In this document: positions 57,959 to 64,000 of the stretch, piece after piece | Layout: the number at the start of each line of letters is the position of its first letter | Position numbering within the stretch: the first letter of the stretch is position 1 | Assembly: GCF_001519065.1 (NCBI RefSeq) | Contig: NZ_KQ954260.1 | Location: 47,129-111,128 of the forward strand | DNA: 64,000 nt | Source of the DNA: Novosphingobium sp. FSW06-99 | GTDB lineage: Bacteria; Pseudomonadota; Alphaproteobacteria; Sphingomonadales; Sphingomonadaceae | Direction: 5' to 3' | Notes under the pieces: generated by a model | Databases searched by the model: none | What the model was told of the DNA's origin: nothing | What the model saw: the letters and a program-made list of their open reading frames with translations, nothing else | Translations under genes and position numbers: made by a program

Positions 57959-60237
57959 GCCGCGTCGATCAAGCAACCACGGTGAACCGGAGACAGCTTC
58001 TGGCCGGGGGCGGTCTGCTGGTGGCATTCAGCCTGTCCGCACCTGGCCTGGCGCAACTGGCCGGGGGCGGCGAGGGCAGCGCGCCGCCCAAACTGGTGCG
58101 GCCCGACCTGCCGGGCAGCCTGAAGACCAATCCCGAACTCGATGCCTGGATCCGTATCGCGCCCGATGGTCAGGCGACGGTCTTTTCGGGCAAGGCCGAA
58201 CTGGGGCAGGGGATCAGCACCGCATTGTTGCAGGTCATCGCCGAAGAGCTCGATCTGCCGCCCGCCGCGATCACCTTCATCACCGCCGACACCGCGCGCA
58301 CCCCCGATGAAGGGCTGACCGCGGGCAGCCATTCGATGATGGACGGGGGCACCGCGCTGGCCAATGCCGGTGCCAACGTGCGCCTGTTGCTGACGCGCGC
58401 GGCGGCAGAACACTGGCACCTCGATCCGGGCCTGCTGACGACCAGCGGCGAGGGCCATGTCACTGCGCCCGACGGCCGCCGCCTGGGCTATGGCGATCTG
58501 GCCGCGCGGCTGTCGCTGCATGTCGAGGCGGTGGCCCATGCGCCGCGCCGCGATCCGCGCAGCTATCGCACGATGGGCCGCAATCTGCCGCGTGTCGATA
58601 TCCCTGCCAAAGTGACCGGGGGCGCGGCCTATGTGCAGGACATGCGCCTGCCGGGCATGCTGCATGCGCGAGTGGTGCGCGGGCCCAGTTTCGGCACGCA
58701 CCTGGTCGCGCCGCAACTGGCGGCGGCCCGCGCGATGCCCGGCGTTGTCGCGGTGATCCGCAACGGTGCCTTCATGGCGGTGGTGGCGCGCAAGGAATGG
58801 CAGGCGATCGCGGCGATGCGTGTTGCGCAGCAAAGTGACTATGTGCGCACCGCGCCGCCGCTGCCGGTCGAAGACGGCCCGCACCGGTTGCAGAAACTGG
58901 CCGCCCGCGAAATCATCGTCGAGGCCACGCGCGACGGCGACCGACCACGCAGCCAGACGATCCGCGCCAGTTACAGCCGGCCCTGGTACAGCCACGGCTC
59001 GATCGGCCCGTCGTGCGCGGTGGCCCTTGCCAAAGATGGCGGGTTGACGCTGTGGTCGCATAGCCAGGGCGTGTTCGACATGCATCGCGCGGTGGCCGAA
59101 CTGGTTGGCCTGCCCCCCGAAAAGGTGCGTTGCATCCACAGCCCTTCGGCAGGGTGCTACGGCCAGAACGGGGCCGACGACGTGACCGCAGAGGCCGGGA
59201 TCATCGCGATGGCCCTGCCGGGGCAGCCGATCCGGCTGCAATGGATGCGCGAACAGGAATTCGGCTGGGAACCGTGCGGTTGCGGCATGGTGACCGAAGT
59301 CGAGGCCTCGATCGGGCCCGATGGCAAGATCGCGCAGTGGACGTTTGAAGTGTGGAGCAATTCGCACAACAATCGCCCGGTCAAGGCGGGCGGCTATGCC
59401 GTGGCGCAGGAAATCGTGCCGGGCTTTGCGCCGCAGACACCGGCGCCGATTCCGATGCCCGAAGGCGATGGCGATCGCAACGCCAACCCGCTCTATGTCT
59501 TTCCCAACATGGATGTGCGCTATCACTTCGTGCCGGACATGCCGTTGCGGGTATCGGCGCTGCGTTCGCTGGGCGCGCATCTCAACATATTTTCGATGGA
59601 AAGCATGCTCGACGAACTGGCGCTGGCAGCGCGGGTCGATCCGCTGGCGTTCCGGCTGGCGCATATGGAGGATACGCGGGCGCGGGCGGTGATGTCCGAG
59701 GCCGCGCGGCGGTTCGACTGGGCCCAGCGACCGCGCGGCGACGGGCGGCGCGGCTGCGGCATGGCGTTTGCCCGCTACAAGAACATCGGCGCCTATTGCG
59801 CGCTGGCGATGGAAATCGAGGTAGACCGCGAAACCGGCGCGATCACCGTGCACCGGGTCAATGCCGCCGTCGATGCCGGGCAGCCCGCCTCGCCCGACGG
59901 CATTGCCAACCAGGTCGAAGGCGGGATCATCCAGTCGTTGAGTTGGGCCACGCGTGAGGCGGTGACATTCGACACCTCGCGGCGCACCAGTTTCGATTGG
60001 GGGACTTATCCGATCCTGCGCTTTCGCGACATTCCCGGCGTGATCGACGTGCATGTGATGGATCGTCCGGGCCAACCGTTTCTGGGCGCGGGCGAAACTG
60101 CGCAGGCCCCGGCCTCGGCCGCGCTGGCCAACGCACTGGCCGATGCGACCGGCGTGCGGTTGCGCGATATGCCGCTGACCCCCGCAGCGGTGCTGGCGGC
60201 GCTCGGTCCCGGGGCTATTCCGAACCCAGCGCCTTGA
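57955..60237 (+). CDS. Molybdopterin large subunit of isoquinoline/aldehyde-type oxidoreductase (IorB-like)
   Basis: A 760-residue molybdenum-cofactor subunit of the xanthine-oxidase family. A Tat leader (NRRQLLAGGGLLVAFSLSAPGLAQ) sends it folded to the periplasm. Features are the duplicated N-terminal Moco region (GKAELGQGISTALLQVIAEEL), SHSQGVFDMHRAVAELVGLP, SPSAGCYGQNGADDV and the C-terminal active-site Glu in FLGAGETAQAP. Such enzymes hydroxylate N-heterocycles or oxidise aldehydes; the cytochrome c partner favours periplasmic aldehyde oxidation. The end overlaps the convergent NodT gene by 23 bp. Confidence 0.93.
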   Translation: MSRVDQATTVNRRQLLAGGGLLVAFSLSAPGLAQLAGGGEGSAPPKLVRPDLPGSLKTNPELDAWIRIAPDGQATVFSGKAELGQGISTALLQVIAEELDLPPAAITFITADTARTPDEGLTAGSHSMMDGGTALANAGANVRLLLTRAAAEHWHLDPGLLTTSGEGHVTAPDGRRLGYGDLAARLSLHVEAVAHAPRRDPRSYRTMGRNLPRVDIPAKVTGGAAYVQDMRLPGMLHARVVRGPSFGTHLVAPQLAAARAMPGVVAVIRNGAFMAVVARKEWQAIAAMRVAQQSDYVRTAPPLPVEDGPHRLQKLAAREIIVEATRDGDRPRSQTIRASYSRPWYSHGSIGPSCAVALAKDGGLTLWSHSQGVFDMHRAVAELVGLPPEKVRCIHSPSAGCYGQNGADDVTAEAGIIAMALPGQPIRLQWMREQEFGWEPCGCGMVTEVEASIGPDGKIAQWTFEVWSNSHNNRPVKAGGYAVAQEIVPGFAPQTPAPIPMPEGDGDRNANPLYVFPNMDVRYHFVPDMPLRVSALRSLGAHLNIFSMESMLDELALAARVDPLAFRLAHMEDTRARAVMSEAARRFDWAQRPRGDGRRGCGMAFARYKNIGAYCALAMEIEVDRETGAITVHRVNAAVDAGQPASPDGIANQVEGGIIQSLSWATREAVTFDTSRRTSFDWGTYPILRFRDIPGVIDVHVMDRPGQPFLGAGETAQAPASAALANALADATGVRLRDMPLTPAAVLAALGPGAIPNPAP

Positions 60238-61603
60238 ACACGGCGATCAACTGATCCGATCGCGCGGTATCGGCCACGGCGACGGCCAGTTGCGCCTCGA
60301 TCAAGGCCTGTTCGGCCTGCGAGAGGTCAAGCTGGCTGATCGCGCCCGACGCTTCGCGCGTTCCGGCCAGATCAAAGGCGATCCGCGCCTGATGTTCGGC
60401 AACCACCAGTTCGCGTTCGTGATCGACCGCCGAGGCATAACGCGCCAGCGCCTGTTCGACCTCCTTCAGCGCGTCCAGCACCACGCCGTCATAATGCGCG
60501 ACGGCGGCCTGATCCTGCGCGCGGGCATAGCGAATGTGCGCCTGCACGGCGGCGATATTGGGAAACGACCAACTGATCAGCGGGCCCAGGCCAAAACTGG
60601 TCGAGCCATGATCGGGCAATGCGGACACCTCGGGCGCGATCGCGACGACCGATCCGACCAGCGTGACGCGCGGCAACAAGTCGGCCTTGGCAACGCCGAT
60701 GCGCGCGCTGGCGGCGGCCAGCTTGCGTTCCGCCTCGCGCACATCGGGGCGGCGCGCGAGCAGACCGGCGCCGTCGCCCACCGCCACCGGATCGGTCATG
60801 GCGGGTACGGTGCTGCACCGTTCTGCTTCGTGCGGGATCCGGTCGGGGGTTCGGCCCAGCAGCGCCGCCAGCGCGAACAGCGCGGCGCGCCGGTCGCCTT
60901 CGAGCGTGGGCAGGGTGGCGCCGGTCCGCGCCACGATCTCTTTCTGGCGGGCGATGTCGAACGCGCTGGCACCCCCGGCGGCGGCCTGGCGACGGACGAT
61001 GGCGTGCTGGCGTTCGGCGATCGCCAGCGCCGTGCGCGCGACCGCGATCTGGTTGCCCAGCGCGCAGGCATCGACATAGGCGCGCACGGTTTCGGCCACG
61101 ATGGCAATGCGCACGGCGTCGCGCGCGGCGCCCGCCGCCCCGGCATCGGCGCGGCTGGCCTCGATCGATCGTCTGACCCGGCCAAACAGATCGACTTCAT
61201 AGGCCATGTCGAACCCTGCCTCGTAGAGCCAGGTGGTGCTGGCTTCGCGTCCGGCCGCGTCGGCAATCTGGGTGGTGGTGGTGTTGCGGCCATAGGTGCC
61301 GCCGGCAATCGTCTCGGTCGTCGGCAGACGGGCGGCCTGCGTTTGGCGCAAGGCGGCGCGCGCGGCATCGAAATTGGCCTCTGCAACGCGCAGATCGGTG
61401 TTTGCCGCGACCGCGTCATCGACCAGCCGGTTCAACGCCGGATCATGATAGAGCTGCCACCAGGCGCTGCGCACCGGCGCGGCGATGGCGACAGTTGCGG
61501 GAACATAGGCCAGCGGCGCGCCGGGATGCGGCGGGGCATAGTCCGGGCCCAGCGTGCACCCGCACAGCAGCGCCGCCAGCAGGGGGACGGTCTGGCGGAT
61601 CAT
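60215..61603 (-). CDS. NodT-type outer-membrane efflux lipoprotein
   Basis: A 462-residue TolC-like channel: lipobox LLCGC (Cys16) then TLGPDYAPP, SAWWQLYHDPALNRLVDDAVAANTDLRVAEAN, and the second repeat with LLARRPDVREAERKLAAASARIGVAKADLLPRV. It is the outer-membrane part of the leftward EmrA-EmrB-like pump. The start overlaps the DHA2 permease stop by 4 bp; longer frames were discarded. Confidence 0.92.
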   Translation of the reverse strand: MIRQTVPLLAALLCGCTLGPDYAPPHPGAPLAYVPATVAIAAPVRSAWWQLYHDPALNRLVDDAVAANTDLRVAEANFDAARAALRQTQAARLPTTETIAGGTYGRNTTTTQIADAAGREASTTWLYEAGFDMAYEVDLFGRVRRSIEASRADAGAAGAARDAVRIAIVAETVRAYVDACALGNQIAVARTALAIAERQHAIVRRQAAAGGASAFDIARQKEIVARTGATLPTLEGDRRAALFALAALLGRTPDRIPHEAERCSTVPAMTDPVAVGDGAGLLARRPDVREAERKLAAASARIGVAKADLLPRVTLVGSVVAIAPEVSALPDHGSTSFGLGPLISWSFPNIAAVQAHIRYARAQDQAAVAHYDGVVLDALKEVEQALARYASAVDHERELVVAEHQARIAFDLAGTREASGAISQLDLSQAEQALIEAQLAVAVADTARSDQLIAVFKALGSE

Positions 61604-63186
61604 GTGTGCCTCCCCGGCGACAGCACCGGGACATGGCGCGCCGGTCCCGGCGGGGCCCGGCCCAGCACCAGCAGAATGATCAGCGCGGCGGCGGCGACCA
61701 GCCCGATCATCGCAAAACAGTCGATGATCGCCTGCAGATTGGCCGCATTGCGCACCGCCAGACCCAGCAGCGCTGCTGCACGCGCCGTGGCGCTGCCCGC
61801 CGGAGAGGCCGCATCGACTGCACCGATGGTGGTCTGCAATCGGGCGACAGTCGCCGCCGATCCGGCAACGACATGCTGCCCGATCAGGTTTGAGGCGTAT
61901 TGTTCGTGGGTTCGCAGCACGGTCTCGGTCAGGGCCAGGCCGATCTGGCCCCCCATCAGTCGGGCCGTCTGGATCATCCCGCCAAAGGTCAGTTGAATGT
62001 CGGGGCGCATGTGCAACACCGAAGTGAACACGATCCCGCTCAATGCGAGTGATTGCCCCAGCGCCTGGATCAACTGCGTCACCAGGAATTGGCGCGGACC
62101 CCATTCAACGGTCATTGTCGTGGTGACGATCAGACATGCCACTGCAATCAGCCCGAGCCCGAGCCCGGCCACCAGCCGCGAATCGAAACGGCGCAGCATC
62201 AGCGCAGCCAGCGGCGCGGTGATCATTTGCGGGACGGCGATCCACACCATCGCCTGGCCCACTTCAAAGGTGCGATAGCCCCGCACCAGCACCAGAAACT
62301 GCGGGATCAGGAACGCGGTAGACAGGATCGTCAGGCGCAACACCAGCACGAGCACGAGCAGCATCGGCAAGGGCCAGACCAGTCCCTGGCGCAGATGGAA
62401 CCAATCGCTCGGCAGGATACGCAAATGCAGCAGCGACGCGGCGACCAGGATGCCCCCGGCCATCAGCAGACCGATGATTGTTCCCGAAGACAGCCAGTCG
62501 AGCCGGTTGCCCTGATCGAGCGCGGCATAGATCAGCGCCAGGCCCAGGCTCATCATCACCGCACCAAACAGATCCGGCAGGCGTACCTTGGCGGGCATCG
62601 GCCGGTATGGCAGGGCTTTGACCAGGCAGACGATCATTGCCAGCGCGAGCGGCACGTTCTGCCAGAAAATCATCTGCCAGCCGATATGGTCGATATACCA
62701 GGCCTCCAGCGAGGCCGAGATGTTCAGCGACAGTTCGAGGTTCAGCGCATAGACCGCCACGCCATAGGCCCACACCCGGGGCGGCGTCGATTGCAGCACT
62801 ACCGGCAGAGTCAACGGAATGAACGCGCCCGAGGCGAGCCCGGCGATGAACTGGCACGCCAGCACCTGATCGAGGCTGGATGAAAACGGCAGCGCGGTCT
62901 CGGCACAGGCAAACAGTGCGGCGGCCCAGACCAGCACCCGGCGCGGGCCATAGACCCCGCCCGCCCATACCGCGATCGGCGTGATCAGCATCTGGCCCGC
63001 CGTTTGCGCGGTGACGATCCATGCGCCTTCGTCAAATCCGGCATGAATGGCGCCGCGAATGTCGGCCAGGCCGAACACCGACAGGCGGCCATTGACGGTC
63101 GAGATGAACGCCCCGAACAGCACCGCGAGCACGGCCAGCAAGGGACGTGTGCGCGACGATGCGCCAGGCGGTACGGTCGCGATCAT
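61600..63186 (-). CDS. DHA2-family (EmrB-like, 14-helix) drug:H+ antiporter
   Basis: A 528-residue permease. The opening is LLAVLAVLFGAFISTVNGRLSVFGLADIRGAI, where the usual LD of DHA2 TM1 reads VNGRL. A motif-A remnant is GVYGPRRVLVW, motif C-like helices follow, and about 14 hydrophobic segments are present. It should pump amphipathic compounds through the HlyD-type adaptor encoded just upstream and the NodT channel downstream. It has 4-bp overlaps with both neighbours. Confidence 0.91.
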   Translation of the reverse strand: MIATVPPGASSRTRPLLAVLAVLFGAFISTVNGRLSVFGLADIRGAIHAGFDEGAWIVTAQTAGQMLITPIAVWAGGVYGPRRVLVWAAALFACAETALPFSSSLDQVLACQFIAGLASGAFIPLTLPVVLQSTPPRVWAYGVAVYALNLELSLNISASLEAWYIDHIGWQMIFWQNVPLALAMIVCLVKALPYRPMPAKVRLPDLFGAVMMSLGLALIYAALDQGNRLDWLSSGTIIGLLMAGGILVAASLLHLRILPSDWFHLRQGLVWPLPMLLVLVLVLRLTILSTAFLIPQFLVLVRGYRTFEVGQAMVWIAVPQMITAPLAALMLRRFDSRLVAGLGLGLIAVACLIVTTTMTVEWGPRQFLVTQLIQALGQSLALSGIVFTSVLHMRPDIQLTFGGMIQTARLMGGQIGLALTETVLRTHEQYASNLIGQHVVAGSAATVARLQTTIGAVDAASPAGSATARAAALLGLAVRNAANLQAIIDCFAMIGLVAAAALIILLVLGRAPPGPARHVPVLSPGRHT

Positions 63187-64000
63187 CGCCGCCCCGTGTC
63201 GACATCGGCCACGACCGACAGCCCGGCGCGAAGCTGGTCGGTCAGCCCGTCGGTGTCGTCAAGCACGATCTTGACGGCCAGTCGCTGCACCACTTTGGTG
63301 AAATTGCCGGTGGCATTGTCGGGCGGCAGCAAGGCGAACTGGCTGCCCGATGCAGGCGCAAAGGCGAGCACATGGCCTTTGAGCAGACGTCCCGGAAAGG
63401 CATCGACCGTCAGCGTCGCCGGCTGGCCGACGCGCATATGGGTCAACTGGGTTTCCTTGAAATTGGCAATCACCCAGACATGGGGCAGGGGGGTCAGGCT
63501 GGTGACTTGCCCGCCGACCGCCAGATATTGTCCGCGCCGGACCATCCGCTGGCCCAGCACTCCGGCTTGGGGGGCGACGATGCGGGTGCGATCGAGGTTG
63601 ATCTGCGCCAGATGGGTGGCCGCCGCTGCCGCGTGCAGCGCCGCGTCGGCCTGATGCAATTGCGCGCCAAGCACGGCCAGTTGGCGCGTCGCGGCGACGA
63701 CGGTTGCGTTTGTGCGCAAGACATCCGCCCGCGCGGCCAGATCGGCGGCCTCGGCCGCTTCGAGCGAATCTTGCGAACCTGCCCCGCCGGTCAGCAGCAC
63801 GCGCTGGCGGCGCGCGGCCTTGCCTGCGCGCTCGGCCACGGCTTGCGCGGCGGAAACCGTTGCTTGTGCGGCCTTGATATTGGCGGCCTGCAGATCGGCC
63901 TGCGCGACCAGGTTGGTCCTGGCGGCCTGTGCCACCCCTTCGTTCGCGCGCGCCTGGTCAAGCGTCGCCTGATAGTCCGACCGGTCGATCTGGACCAGCA
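63183..64000 (-). CDS. HlyD/EmrA-type membrane-fusion adaptor (5' end beyond the window)
   Basis: The C-terminal 272 or so residues of an adaptor. It shows a lipoyl-half/hairpin junction (QIDRSDYQATLDQARANEGVAQ), a long Ala-rich helical hairpin, then HLAQINLDRTRIVAPQAGVLGQRMVRRGQYLAVGGQVTSL and the barrel segment WVIANFKETQLTHMRVGQPATLTVDAFPG typical of EmrA. The frame stays open to the window edge, so the N-terminal membrane anchor is missing here. It overlaps the permease start by 4 bp. Confidence 0.9.
   Translation of the reverse strand, partial: LVQIDRSDYQATLDQARANEGVAQAARTNLVAQADLQAANIKAAQATVSAAQAVAERAGKAARRQRVLLTGGAGSQDSLEAAEAADLAARADVLRTNATVVAATRQLAVLGAQLHQADAALHAAAAATHLAQINLDRTRIVAPQAGVLGQRMVRRGQYLAVGGQVTSLTPLPHVWVIANFKETQLTHMRVGQPATLTVDAFPGRLLKGHVLAFAPASGSQFALLPPDNATGNFTKVVQRLAVKIVLDDTDGLTDQLRAGLSVVADVDTGRR

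Noticed and set aside
1..64000. Search for mobile elements, CRISPR, tRNA/rRNA, phage or toxin-antitoxin genes
   Set aside because: No transposase, integrase, regular repeat-spacer array, tRNA cloverleaf or toxin-antitoxin pair could be supported by eye.

Overview
The window is 64 kb of GC-rich chromosomal DNA from a Gram-negative alphaproteobacterium. Order Sphingomonadales, possibly Novosphingobium, is the best guess. The guess rests on FixJ/FixL-type two-component pairs, a large TonB-dependent receptor, NodT-type outer-membrane lipoproteins and an OhrR/Ohr pair. It is inferred from gene style, not from a marker gene. No rRNA, tRNA, CRISPR array, insertion sequence, integrase or phage gene was seen. 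Genes are packed tightly, with many 4-bp ATGA/GTGA stop-start overlaps.

Layout. 0-4.6 kb: a GlxA-type regulator coupled to a FixJ-type response regulator, a lone receiver, a PAS histidine kinase and an HD-domain protein. 4.8-10.8 kb: a complete RND efflux system, with adaptor and permease transcribed away from the outer-membrane channel across a promoter holding two TGACC/GGTCA inverted repeats. 10.8-13.6 kb: a fumC-mntH operon. 13.7-15.8 kb: an organic-peroxide module (esterase, ohr, divergent ohrR) with a large operator palindrome. 15.8-16.5 kb: C-rich-loop hairpins, a strong leftward terminator and an NTF2-like gene. 16.9-19.7 kb: a STAND-type regulator. 19.9-26.6 kb: eight consecutive signalling genes (kinases, receivers and Hpt domains) with no visible output domain. 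26.6-30.6 kb: a TonB receptor divergent from an MFS permease. 30.7-35.3 kb: regulators (GlxA-like, AraC, LysR, MarR), a VOC-like protein, two unknown small proteins and a candidate small RNA with two C9 hairpin loops.

35.5-45.4 kb is an accessory metabolic and stress region: two pirins, OsmC, a glyoxalase-like secreted protein, a Tat-exported haloperoxidase-type hydrolase, an isochorismatase-type hydrolase, an XapX protein, a large amidohydrolase with a Cys/His-rich tail, DoxX, an outer-membrane porin and a DUF1275 protein. 45.5-51.2 kb: a FixJ-type regulator convergent with a 1373-residue ATPase-GAF-histidine kinase, then an AraC regulator. 51.2-53.5 kb: an old-yellow-enzyme/MFS operon. 53.9-60.2 kb: a histidine kinase/FixJ pair followed by a triheme cytochrome c and the two subunits of an isoquinoline/aldehyde-type molybdenum oxidoreductase. 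60.2-64.0 kb: a leftward EmrA-EmrB-NodT-type tripartite pump, its adaptor cut by the window end.

Themes are efflux and detoxification of organics, peroxide and electrophile stress, periplasmic oxidation of small organics, and unusually dense two-component signalling. Start codons were adjusted where a Shine-Dalgarno sequence or overlap with a neighbour argued for a shorter protein. Functions are from motif recognition only; no database search was run.
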